Assembly (NCBI GenBank): GCA_001464455.1
Contig: LNEI01000027.1
Location: 287,332-351,331 of the forward strand
Length of the DNA stretch: 64,000 bases
Direction: 5' to 3'
Source: Acidobacteria bacterium Ga0077534
GTDB lineage: Bacteria; Acidobacteriota; Blastocatellia; Pyrinomonadales; Pyrinomonadaceae
Part shown: one piece after another, positions 19,746 to 27,920 of the stretch
Layout of the letters: each line of letters starts with the position of its first letter
How positions within the stretch are numbered: the stretch's first letter is position 1
Made by a program: the position numbers and the translations under genes
Notes under the pieces: generated by a model
What the model was told of the DNA's origin: nothing
What the model saw: the letters and a program-made list of their open reading frames with translations, nothing else
Database searches by the model: none

Positions 19746-21152
19746 ATGCAAAACAGACGGGATTTTATTGTTAACTTTGCTATTGGTGCTGCAGGATTTG
19801 CCATCGCGCCTAGAATTGCTTTTGGCCAGTCCGATCCTTGGACGACTGAGTATCCAAAGGTACTGGCTCGTATCAAGCCTCCTAAGTTCCCTAAGCGAGA
19901 CTTTAGCATTCTGAAATACGGGGCGAAAGCTGACGGGAAAACGCTGGCGACAGATGCGATCGCCAAGGCAATTGCCGCCGCTAACAAGGCTGGCGGCGGA
20001 CGCGTTATTGTTCCCGCCGGTGAATTTCTTACCGGGGCGATCCATCTCAAATCGAACGTGAATCTACACGTCGCAAAAGGTGCGACACTTAAGTTCACGA
20101 CCGATACGAAAGCGTATCCGAACGTTTTCTCACGGTGGGAAGGCATGGAGTTGATGAACTTTTCCCCGTTTATCTACGCTTACGAGCAAAGGAACATCGC
20201 TGTCACCGGGGAAGGCACGCTTGACGGACAAGCCGACAATATTCATTGGTGGCCCTGGAAAGGCAACACTCGCGACGGCTGGGTACAGGGTGCTCCGCGA
20301 CAGCATGGCGACCGTGACCAGCTTCATAAAATGATGGCTGTTCCGGTGCCGGTAACGGAACGGGTTTTTGGTGAAGGCCACTATCTGCGGCCGCAGTTTA
20401 TTCAGCCTTACAAGTGTAAAAATATCCTGATCGAGGGCGTGACAATACTTCGTTCACCGATGTGGGAAGTGCACCCCGTTTTGTGTGAGAACGTAACGGT
20501 GCGCAGGATCCGTGTCGAGACCCACGGCCCAAACAACGACGGCTGCAATCCCGAAAGCTGCAAGGACGTGCTGATCGACGAATGCTATTTCGACACCGGC
20601 GATGACTGCATCGCGATCAAATCCGGCCGAAACGAGGACGGGAGAAGGCTAAACACTCCAAGCGAGAACATCATCATCCGCAACTGCATAATGAAAGAAG
20701 GCCACGGCGGCATTACGCTTGGCAGCGAGATCTCGGGAGGCGTACGGAATGTTTTTGCCATCGGCAATAAGCTCGACAGCCCCGATCTGTGGACCGCTCT
20801 GCGTGTCAAAAACAATGCTTCTCGCGGCGGGGTTCTCGAGAATATCTTTTTGAAAGACACGACCGTCGGCACGGTTTCACGCTCGGTGATCGAGGTCGAT
20901 TTTAATTACGAAGAAGGTGCGAAAGGCGGTCATACGCCGGTCGTCCGCAATTATGTCGTGGAGAATCTGACATGTTTGACGCCAAACATGGCGGTTGACC
21001 TTCAGGGGCTCGACAATGCTCCTATTTACGATGTGAAGCTCATCAACTGTGACTTCGGCACAGTCAAAAAGCCGAGCATCATCAAGAATGTTAAGAACCT
21101 GAAGCTTCAAAGGGTTAAGGTCGCAGGGAAACAGGTAACGGAGTTGACATGA
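19746..21152 (+). CDS. Polygalacturonase-like GH28 glycoside hydrolase, exported
   Basis: 468 residues from ATG 19746. The longer frame opening at 19695 would overlap the upstream gene and bury the export signal, so this start is preferred (an AGTAGGA sequence precedes it). The N-terminus NRRDF plus a hydrophobic stretch looks like a Tat signal. GH28 landmarks are intact: NNDGCNPE, DTGDDCIAIKSGR, GHGGITLGSE and RVKNN, giving the catalytic Asp trio, the His and the Arg-Lys pair. It hydrolyses alpha-1,4-galacturonosyl or rhamnogalacturonan linkages; which one cannot be told. The stop overlaps the next start by 4 bases. Confidence 0.92.
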   Translation: MQNRRDFIVNFAIGAAGFAIAPRIAFGQSDPWTTEYPKVLARIKPPKFPKRDFSILKYGAKADGKTLATDAIAKAIAAANKAGGGRVIVPAGEFLTGAIHLKSNVNLHVAKGATLKFTTDTKAYPNVFSRWEGMELMNFSPFIYAYEQRNIAVTGEGTLDGQADNIHWWPWKGNTRDGWVQGAPRQHGDRDQLHKMMAVPVPVTERVFGEGHYLRPQFIQPYKCKNILIEGVTILRSPMWEVHPVLCENVTVRRIRVETHGPNNDGCNPESCKDVLIDECYFDTGDDCIAIKSGRNEDGRRLNTPSENIIIRNCIMKEGHGGITLGSEISGGVRNVFAIGNKLDSPDLWTALRVKNNASRGGVLENIFLKDTTVGTVSRSVIEVDFNYEEGAKGGHTPVVRNYVVENLTCLTPNMAVDLQGLDNAPIYDVKLINCDFGTVKKPSIIKNVKNLKLQRVKVAGKQVTELT

Positions 21153-22552
21153 AAAGACGCGAGTTTCTAGAAACGTCGGCAGCGGCAATGTTCGGAGCGA
21201 TCCTGAGCACTTATGCGAACGCAAATGGCGTGGTAGCCAAAAAACGCATAGCGATGGTTGGCACCGGTGTGCGCGGGATGAATTTTTGGGGCGTGGCCGT
21301 GCTCGAGAGATTCGGCGAACACGTTGATTTTGTCGGCCTGTGTGATATCAATCCGGGCCGGGTCGAATACGCGAAGCAGGTGATGAAGGTCAGTTGTCCG
21401 ACGTTCACTGACTTCGACAAGATGATGGCCGCAGTCAAGCCTGAGATCGTGCTCGTTATGACGACCGACAGCGAGCACGACAAGCAGATCGTCCGGGCTC
21501 TCGAGATGGGTGCCGATGTCATCACCGAAAAACCTATGACGACGGACGAGGTCAAATGCCGTTCGATACTCGCTGCCGAGAAAAAGACTGGCCGCAAGGT
21601 CCACGTTGCATTTAACTATCGTTTCAGCCCGTATTTTACGCGTCTCAAGCAGCTTTTATCAGAAAACAGGATCGGCAAAGTCACCTCGGTCGACTTTAAC
21701 TGGTTTCTCAATGTCTATCACGGAGCGAGCTATTTCCGACGTTGGCACGGGCTGAAGGCCAAGGGCGGGTCGCTGTGGGTTCACAAGGCGACGCATCATT
21801 TCGACCTAATGAACTGGTGGCTCGATTCCGACCCGGTTCAGGTTACGGCTTACGGTGCACTTGAGCATTACGGCAAGAACGGAAAGGTTCGCGGTGCGAG
21901 CTGCCGTTCGTGCGACCACAAATCGTCGTGCAAATTCTTTTGGGATATTACGAAAGATGCGGGGGCGATGAAGCTCTATGTCGATCACGAAAAGCACGAT
22001 GGATACATTCGCGACGGCTGTGTCTTCAGCCCCGCGATCGATATCTACGACAAGATGTCGGCACAGGTGATCTATGCGAACGGAGTGACGCTTAACTATT
22101 CGCTGACGACCTATTCGCCATACGAAGGCCATCGGTTGACGTTTAACGGTTTCGACGGAAAGATCGACACATGGCAGGGCATCCCGTACCAACGCGGTAC
22201 TTTCGATAAGATCGACCAGGCGGCCCGCCACGCTCTCGAGATGGAGCAGGGAAACGAAGCGGCCGACGGTTTTGAAGAGATCATTCTGCACAAGAATTTT
22301 GAACCAAACCCCGAATCGATCCGCGTTCCGCGCTACCGCGGGGGGCACGGCGGCGGGGATATTCGTATGCATCGCAAAATGTTCCAGAACGAGCCCGCTA
22401 CAGAGCCGTTTCGCCATTCGGCCGGAACTCGCGATGGCGCGATGTCGATATTGATCGGTATCGCGGCCAGAAAGAGCATCGATGAAAAACGCACCGTTCG
22501 TATCGAGGAGTTAACCGATATCAAGCCGATGGCAAAACGACCTGTCGCATGA
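21149..22552 (+). CDS. Gfo/Idh/MocA-family oxidoreductase, Tat-type signal
   Basis: 467 residues. KRREFLETSAAA at the start is a Tat-like signal, followed by a Rossmann fold (AMVGTGVRG, about 34-42) and the EKPM motif (about 130), the usual catalytic Lys region of NAD(P)-dependent Gfo/Idh/MocA enzymes. A CxxCDHKSSCKFF cluster near residues 250-262 is unusual for the general family but occurs in some secreted members. Such periplasmic enzymes in glycan loci can work on glycosides through transient oxidation. The substrate here is unknown but probably a pectin-derived sugar. It overlaps both neighbours by 4 bases. Confidence 0.85.
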   Translation: MKRREFLETSAAAMFGAILSTYANANGVVAKKRIAMVGTGVRGMNFWGVAVLERFGEHVDFVGLCDINPGRVEYAKQVMKVSCPTFTDFDKMMAAVKPEIVLVMTTDSEHDKQIVRALEMGADVITEKPMTTDEVKCRSILAAEKKTGRKVHVAFNYRFSPYFTRLKQLLSENRIGKVTSVDFNWFLNVYHGASYFRRWHGLKAKGGSLWVHKATHHFDLMNWWLDSDPVQVTAYGALEHYGKNGKVRGASCRSCDHKSSCKFFWDITKDAGAMKLYVDHEKHDGYIRDGCVFSPAIDIYDKMSAQVIYANGVTLNYSLTTYSPYEGHRLTFNGFDGKIDTWQGIPYQRGTFDKIDQAARHALEMEQGNEAADGFEEIILHKNFEPNPESIRVPRYRGGHGGGDIRMHRKMFQNEPATEPFRHSAGTRDGAMSILIGIAARKSIDEKRTVRIEELTDIKPMAKRPVA

Positions 22553-23298
22553 AATTTGTATTGGCCACACTTTTTCTGCTTTCGAGTGCCGCAATGATCG
22601 CGGCGCAGCAGCAGCAGCCGACCACGATCTTTCTCGCGGGCGATTCGACCATGGCGCCAAAGGCGGCGGACAAACGTCCCGAGACGGGCTGGGGCGAAAT
22701 GCTTGAAAGTAAGTTTAAGCCCGGAACTGTAAAGGTGGACAACCGGGCGATGAACGGACGCAGCACAACCTCGTTCATTGCCGAAGGGCGTTGGAAAGCC
22801 TTGATCGATTCGGTTCAAAAAGGTGATTTCGTCTATATCCAGTTCGGCCATAACGACCAGAAGAAAGACAAAGCAAGTGTTTACGCGGCACCCGACGCAT
22901 ATAGGACGAACCTGGCGGGTTTTGTAAAAGATGTTCGAGCAAAACGGGCTACGCCGATCCTGATGACTTCGATCGCACGGCGAAGGTTTGAGGCGGGACG
23001 CGTCGTCCAAACTCACGGCGAGTATCCCGAGCTTGTAAAATCGGTCGCCAAGGAACTAAATGTCGTGCTCATCGACATGGAACGCAAGACCGACGCGATG
23101 CTCGTTAAATATGGCGAAGAAGGTTCGAGAAGATTGTTTCTGCACCTAAAACCGGGCGAGCACGTTAATTACCCGAAAGGTGTCGAGGACAACACACATC
23201 TTTCGCCATACGGCGCCGATATTATTGCGGGACTCGCGTTGGACGGGATAAGGGAGTCGCTGCTTCTCGATCTGGCTAAGCTCATTATTTATCGATGA
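22549..23298 (+). CDS. Rhamnogalacturonan acetylesterase-like SGNH hydrolase (CE12-type)
   Basis: 249 residues with a signal peptide (about 1-19). SGNH blocks: GDST with Ser33, the Gly in NRAMNGRST, FGHNDQKK, and DNTHLSPYGA carrying the Asp-His pair. The length and FGHND block match the RhgT/YesT group, which removes acetyl groups from rhamnogalacturonan I and opens it to lyases and hydrolases. Its 4-base overlap with both neighbours places it firmly in the pectinase operon. Confidence 0.88.
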   Translation: MKFVLATLFLLSSAAMIAAQQQQPTTIFLAGDSTMAPKAADKRPETGWGEMLESKFKPGTVKVDNRAMNGRSTTSFIAEGRWKALIDSVQKGDFVYIQFGHNDQKKDKASVYAAPDAYRTNLAGFVKDVRAKRATPILMTSIARRRFEAGRVVQTHGEYPELVKSVAKELNVVLIDMERKTDAMLVKYGEEGSRRLFLHLKPGEHVNYPKGVEDNTHLSPYGADIIAGLALDGIRESLLLDLAKLIIYR

Positions 23299-24359
23299 AA
23301 TTGTTTGCGTCGACAATCAAATACGTCCTGTTGATCGGCCTTTTGGCTGTCGCGATCCCCGCGCAGACGAACGAATTTCACGATCAGCTGCTTCCCGCTC
23401 CGCTCGACAGCGGATTTCGGATGGGCGGTTATTGGGTATGGTGCGGTTCGGTTATCAAGGGCGAGGACGGCAAATATCATATGTTTGCCTCGCGCTGGCC
23501 GAAGCCGCCGGGTTTCGGGCCGTATTGGCTGACGAATTCCGAGATCGTCCACGCAATTTCCGATAAACCCGAAGGGCCGTACAAGTTCGTGAGCGTCGCT
23601 CTGCCCGCTCGCGGCGAACAGTACTGGGACGGCCAGATGACGCACAATCCAGCGATCCGAAAGTATAAAGACACTTATCTGCTCTATTACACCGGCACGA
23701 CCTACACCGGCCCGCGGCCCGGGATGGATTTTCGCATATCGGAAACTCATCCAAAAAAACTCGAGGCTCATCGGCAGGAACGGATCGGGCTCGCGACCTC
23801 GAAATCGCCATACGGCCCATGGAAACGGCTCGACAAGCCGATCCTCGATGTCGTTCCCGGTGCGTGGGATCAATATCTCACAAGCAACGCCGCACCCGTC
23901 GTGATGAAGGACGGCCGCGTGATGCTCTATTACAAGGGTGTGACGCGGTTGACCGTTCACGCGATCGGCCTCGCGATAGCGGACCGTTTTGATAAACCGT
24001 ACAAACGGGTCTCGAACGAGCCTTTGAACATGGGCATCGGTGCGGAAGACCCATTCATCTGGGTCGAGAGTGGAAAGTTCAAGGCACTGATGCTCGATCA
24101 CGAGAGGAAATATTCGCCTGATAAAGAGATCTTCTACGCCACCTCTGACAACGGATTGCAATGGACGACACCGCCAAATGCGATAGCGGTTTCGCGAAAC
24201 GTTAAGATGGCTGATGGCTCGACCCAGCGATTTGGGAAGACCGAGCGGCCGCACGTCCTGATCGAGAACGGCAGGCCGACGACCGTCTTTTTTGCCGTCA
24301 GCGGCACTTTGAATGGCCAGGGTGCGAGTTGGAATGTGGCGGTACCACTTAAAAAATAA
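23295..24359 (+). CDS. Secreted five-bladed-propeller glycoside hydrolase (GH43-like)
   Basis: 354 residues; signal peptide about 1-24. The pattern of repeated Asp/Trp-rich blades (GGYWVWCGSVIKGEDGKYHMFASRW, shown here in part: WCGSVIKGEDGKYHMF; YKDTYLLYYTG; EDPFIWVESGKFKALM) is that of GH43/GH117-type five-bladed propellers. Exact family and linkage are uncertain. In this operon it may release arabinose, galactose or other side-chain sugars from pectin. It starts inside the acetylesterase stop and ends 5 bases before the GH105 gene. Confidence 0.75.
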   Translation: MKLFASTIKYVLLIGLLAVAIPAQTNEFHDQLLPAPLDSGFRMGGYWVWCGSVIKGEDGKYHMFASRWPKPPGFGPYWLTNSEIVHAISDKPEGPYKFVSVALPARGEQYWDGQMTHNPAIRKYKDTYLLYYTGTTYTGPRPGMDFRISETHPKKLEAHRQERIGLATSKSPYGPWKRLDKPILDVVPGAWDQYLTSNAAPVVMKDGRVMLYYKGVTRLTVHAIGLAIADRFDKPYKRVSNEPLNMGIGAEDPFIWVESGKFKALMLDHERKYSPDKEIFYATSDNGLQWTTPPNAIAVSRNVKMADGSTQRFGKTERPHVLIENGRPTTVFFAVSGTLNGQGASWNVAVPLKK

Positions 24360-24364
24360 ATCAT

Positions 24365-26272
24365 ATGAAAAAGCTGTTTCTATTTTTGTTGATCTTGTCC
24401 TCGACCTTGGGTATAGCTGCTCAAACGCAGCCCGATTCGGAGCGTCTCGCCGAGATCGCCATGAAACGGCTATGGCTCGATGAGCGAAATCAGCCCGGGA
24501 TACCGCCGAAATGGACCTACGAACAGGGCGTCGTTCATAAAGGCATCGAGGCGATGTGGTATGCGACCGGTGACGCGAAGTATTTCGACCATATCAAGAA
24601 AGGTATGGACCATTGGATCGATGAGAAGGGCAATCACAAAAATTACGACATCGAGGAGTACAATATCGATCACATAACGCCGGGAACATCGATGCTGACG
24701 CTCTGGCGTGCGACAGGCGATCTCAAATATCACAAGATGGTCGAGCTCTTCCGCTCGCAGTTAAAGACGCATCCGCGAACAAAGGAAGGCGGTTTTTGGC
24801 ACAAAAAGATCTACCCCTACCAGATGTGGCTCGACGGGCTCTACATGGGCCAGCCGTTCTATGCGGAATACTCGGCCGTCTTCGGCGAGGATAACTGGAA
24901 CGACATTGCAAACCAGTTTGTCTGGATGGAGAAGAACTCGCGTGACGCGAAAACCGGTTTGCTCTATCACGGCTGGGATGAATCGAAACAGCAGCGTTGG
25001 GCAGACAAAACGACAGGAAGATCGCCGCATTTCTGGGGACGTGCAATGGGCTGGTACGCGATGGGAATTGTCGACACGCTCGAGCACTTCCCGAAAGATC
25101 ACCCGCGTCGCGGCGAGCTGATAGCTATCCTTAACCGTCTTGTTGTCGCGGTCGAAAAAGTGCAGGACAAGAAGAGCGGTGTCTGGTGGGACATTCTTGA
25201 TTTTCCCGGCCGCGAGAAGAATTATCTCGAATCATCCGCTTCCGCGATGTTTGTTTACGCGATCGCCCGCGGAGTTCGCGAGGGCTACCTTCCTGAGAAA
25301 CACATGAAGATCGCAACGACCGGCTGGGCTGGTATCCAACGGGAATTCATTAAAACGAACGATAAAGGCGAGGCTACTTGGGAAGGAACTGTTTCAGTCT
25401 CCGGACTCGGCGGCAATCCCTATCGAGACGGCAGCTACGAGTATTACATGAGTGAAAAGCTCCGCACGAACGACGCCAAGGGCCTGGGACCGGCGATCCG
25501 TGCGGCGGTCGAGATCGAAGCGTATAAGGCCGGCTGGCCGGGCAAGGGCAAAATGGTTCTGCTTGACGATCACTTTAACCGCGAGATCAGGAAAGGCAAG
25601 CTCGGTAAGGATGAGGTTTGGCACTACAAATTTGATGAAAAGCTTGATTCCGGCTTTTCGATCTGGGGTGATGTTTTCCGTTCGCTTGGTGCGAAGATCG
25701 GGCATTTATCCGAGGCTCCGACCGCCGCAAATCTTTCGAAAGCTTCGGTCTACATCATCGTCGACCCCGACACGCCGCGTGAGACCGCGAACCCCAATTT
25801 CATAGGCCCGAACGACATAAAGGCAATCGCCGACTGGGTAAAGAAAGGTGGCGTGCTAGTTATGTTTGGCAACGACGCGGTAAATGCCGAGCTCGATCGA
25901 TTCAACGACCTCGGCCGCGAGTTTGGGGTACAGTTCGATAAGAACCAGAAGTTTCCGGTCATCAACAATAACTATCCGATGGGCAAGGCGATGATCAATG
26001 CGGGAAATCCGGTATTCCCGAACACCAAAGCCATCTTCCTGAAGGAAGTCTCGTCGTTAACGCTTTCGAAGGATGCCAAAGCCGTGCTAACAGCGAACGG
26101 CGACAACATCATGGCTGTCGCAAAGCACGGAAAGGGATCGGTTTTCGTCCTCGGCGACCCCTGGCTCTATAACGAATACACCGACGGCCGGAGGCTGACG
26201 GCTGAGTACCAGAATTTCCAGGCAGCGAAGGACCTGAGCCGGTGGCTTCTAAATGCCGCAGTGAGAAAATAA
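24365..26272 (+). CDS. Unsaturated rhamnogalacturonyl hydrolase (GH105) with C-terminal DUF4350-like domain
   Basis: 635 residues; signal peptide about 1-20. Residues about 25-385 are a GH105 (YteR/YesR-like) alpha6/alpha6 barrel, with YQMWLDGLYMGQPFYAEY, SPHFWGRAMGWYAMG, and the catalytic Asp in the WLDGLYM block. Residues about 395-630 look like a DUF4350 or glutamine-amidotransferase-like domain (ADWVKKGGVLVMFGND, GKGSVFVLGDPWLYNEY), possibly for sugar binding. GH105 removes the 4,5-unsaturated uronic acid left by pectate and rhamnogalacturonan lyases, feeding KduI/KduD. Last gene of the operon. Confidence 0.88.
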   Translation: MKKLFLFLLILSSTLGIAAQTQPDSERLAEIAMKRLWLDERNQPGIPPKWTYEQGVVHKGIEAMWYATGDAKYFDHIKKGMDHWIDEKGNHKNYDIEEYNIDHITPGTSMLTLWRATGDLKYHKMVELFRSQLKTHPRTKEGGFWHKKIYPYQMWLDGLYMGQPFYAEYSAVFGEDNWNDIANQFVWMEKNSRDAKTGLLYHGWDESKQQRWADKTTGRSPHFWGRAMGWYAMGIVDTLEHFPKDHPRRGELIAILNRLVVAVEKVQDKKSGVWWDILDFPGREKNYLESSASAMFVYAIARGVREGYLPEKHMKIATTGWAGIQREFIKTNDKGEATWEGTVSVSGLGGNPYRDGSYEYYMSEKLRTNDAKGLGPAIRAAVEIEAYKAGWPGKGKMVLLDDHFNREIRKGKLGKDEVWHYKFDEKLDSGFSIWGDVFRSLGAKIGHLSEAPTAANLSKASVYIIVDPDTPRETANPNFIGPNDIKAIADWVKKGGVLVMFGNDAVNAELDRFNDLGREFGVQFDKNQKFPVINNNYPMGKAMINAGNPVFPNTKAIFLKEVSSLTLSKDAKAVLTANGDNIMAVAKHGKGSVFVLGDPWLYNEYTDGRRLTAEYQNFQAAKDLSRWLLNAAVRK

Positions 26273-26581
26273 GTGCGGCGTGTTTACCGGCTGCTTTTAG
26301 GAAAGTTCAATGCTGTTGCACGGAAGAAATATGAAACATTATGCGTTTCATGATCGTACGGCCTGATTTGTCTGACAGTGACTGACGATGGAATATGGAG
26401 CGTGTGGAACTTTTTTTCGAGAATGGGCGGAATAGCCCCCAAAATAGCCGTAAACCGTTGATACTAAGTGACTTATGCGTTCCGTTTGGTCGTGGAACGC
26501 AGCGGAACGCCGCGGAACGCAGAATGCGACCGGACATACAAAACAGTTGACTATTGACCGCGACCGGCGGAACCTAACCCT
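26273..26581. other. Gene-free stretch with inverted and phased direct repeats
   Basis: 309 bases without a credible gene. It holds ATGAAAC (26331-26337) and GTTTCAT (26345-26351), an inverted repeat spaced by 7 bases that recalls KdgR-type boxes, although no KdgR is seen here. Further on are GCGTTCC (26477-26483) facing GGAACGC (26494-26500), and GGAACGC repeated three times at exact 10-base steps (26494, 26504, 26514). Such helical phasing suggests protein binding. Probably the control region of the cupin-GntR-GH43 unit. Confidence 0.5.
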
Positions 26582-27085
26582 ATGTTAAATAAGACATTAA
26601 TCGCAATGCTGCTGGTGGCGTCAGTTGCCGTCACGGTATCCGCTCAGGCTTCACAACCGTCGGTTCCGACGAGCCCGTTCATCGTGAGATCGGCAAAAGA
26701 GGTCGGCGACATCACCAAGGCCCTTTTGGTAAAACCGGGCAATACGAATCAGGACATCCTCGCGGCTTCCGGACATCAGGCGCGCATCGCGATCTTTCAT
26801 GATGAGAAGCGTGTCGATGACCTGCATGAAGTTCACGATGGTTCGGACGATATCTATTATGTCACCAACGGAACTGCCACCTTGATGCTTGGTGGTTCGC
26901 TTGTCGCACCGAACCAGATCTCGCCCGGCGAATGGCGATCAAAAACTGCCACCGGCGGGCAGAAGGTGACGATCAAGAAGGGAGACGTTGTATTCGTACC
27001 GCGGGGAACACCCCATCAGCGGACCGTCACGGACAAGAAATTCACCATGATACTGATCAAGATATTTGCGACGCAGCAGCAGTAA
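26582..27085 (+). CDS. Exported cupin-domain protein
   Basis: 167 residues; signal peptide about 1-22. One cupin fold (about 55-160): the HEVHDGSDDIYYVTNG block carries the first metal-ligand set and PRGTPHQ the second His, so a metal-binding cupin is likely. Function unknown; single-domain exported cupins near uronate genes may be isomerases, lyases or sugar sensors. It precedes the GntR regulator by 24 bases and may be co-transcribed with it. Confidence 0.75.
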   Translation: MLNKTLIAMLLVASVAVTVSAQASQPSVPTSPFIVRSAKEVGDITKALLVKPGNTNQDILAASGHQARIAIFHDEKRVDDLHEVHDGSDDIYYVTNGTATLMLGGSLVAPNQISPGEWRSKTATGGQKVTIKKGDVVFVPRGTPHQRTVTDKKFTMILIKIFATQQQ

Positions 27086-27109
27086 CGTGCGTTTCGACAA
27101 GGAACCGCT

Positions 27110-27904
27110 ATGTACGATACATTAAAGGAAGATACGACTGCCAAAATGTCACGTAAACCTGCAGCAGTTTTTGAGAATCTCAATTCGGAAAAGAATGGAA
27201 CAACTGCCGAAGAGGTAGTCGTACGCCTGCGCGACATGATCCACAGCGGCGAACTCTCGCCCGGTGACCGGCTGCCACCCGAGCGCGACCTTGCAAAGCT
27301 TCTCGGGGTCAGCCGTCCGACGCTTCGTGCCGGCATTCGCTCGCTTGCCACCGTTGGGATCCTTCAGTCGCGTCAGGGTGCGGGGACATTCGTTGCCCAG
27401 CGGTCCGAATCTCCTACGCTGGATAGCAGTGCACTGAAGATGCTTTCTGCACTTCACGGCTTCACCACCGACGAGATGTTCGAGGCTAGGCTTTCGCTTG
27501 AAATGAGCATCGCGGCTATGGCGGCAGAGCGAGCGACATCCGAGCAGATGACCCTGATGGCGGAGCAGATCACGGGAATGTACGCGTCGCTCGATGATCC
27601 GGCGCAGTACCTGATCCATGATATGAAGTTCCACCAGACGATCGCCGCAGCGTCTAATAACCGAATCCTGACATCTCTGATGAACATGGTTGCGACTATC
27701 CTCTTCGACGCTCGCCTGAAAACGGTCAAACGAGCCCGTGACCTAAAGGAATCTGCCGAGCAGCATCACAATATCTACCGAGCGCTTCGCGAACGCGACC
27801 CGGAAGGTGCAAGCCGTGCGATGTATGACCACTTGACCGAGACCCAAAAAGCTCAGCGGCTCGAAGAAGAACAGGCGAGGCAAGCCGCCGAGACAGAAGC
27901 CTAG
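27110..27904 (+). CDS. GntR-family regulator, FadR subfamily, probably of the pectin/uronate genes
   Basis: 264 residues. The winged helix (about 35-105) shows PGDRLPPERDLAKLLGVSR and GILQSRQGAGTFV, typical of GntR, and the C-terminal all-helical FCD domain (about 120-250) has HQTIAAASNNRI and an EHHNIYRALRERD-like end with His residues that bind metal and effector. FadR-type proteins such as UxuR, ExuR and LldR bind TGGTnnnACCA palindromes as dimers. Two matching sites lie at 13955 and 33184, so I infer that it represses the receptor and the uronate operons until a uronate or KDG is present. Met13 (27146) is an alternative start. Confidence 0.85.
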   Translation: MYDTLKEDTTAKMSRKPAAVFENLNSEKNGTTAEEVVVRLRDMIHSGELSPGDRLPPERDLAKLLGVSRPTLRAGIRSLATVGILQSRQGAGTFVAQRSESPTLDSSALKMLSALHGFTTDEMFEARLSLEMSIAAMAAERATSEQMTLMAEQITGMYASLDDPAQYLIHDMKFHQTIAAASNNRILTSLMNMVATILFDARLKTVKRARDLKESAEQHHNIYRALRERDPEGASRAMYDHLTETQKAQRLEEEQARQAAETEA

Positions 27905-27920
27905 ATCAGCATCAACGATA

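Noticed and set aside
23289..24254. Minus-strand frame of 321 residues
   Set aside because: Antisense to the GH43-like gene in a coupled operon; no ribosome site or domain.
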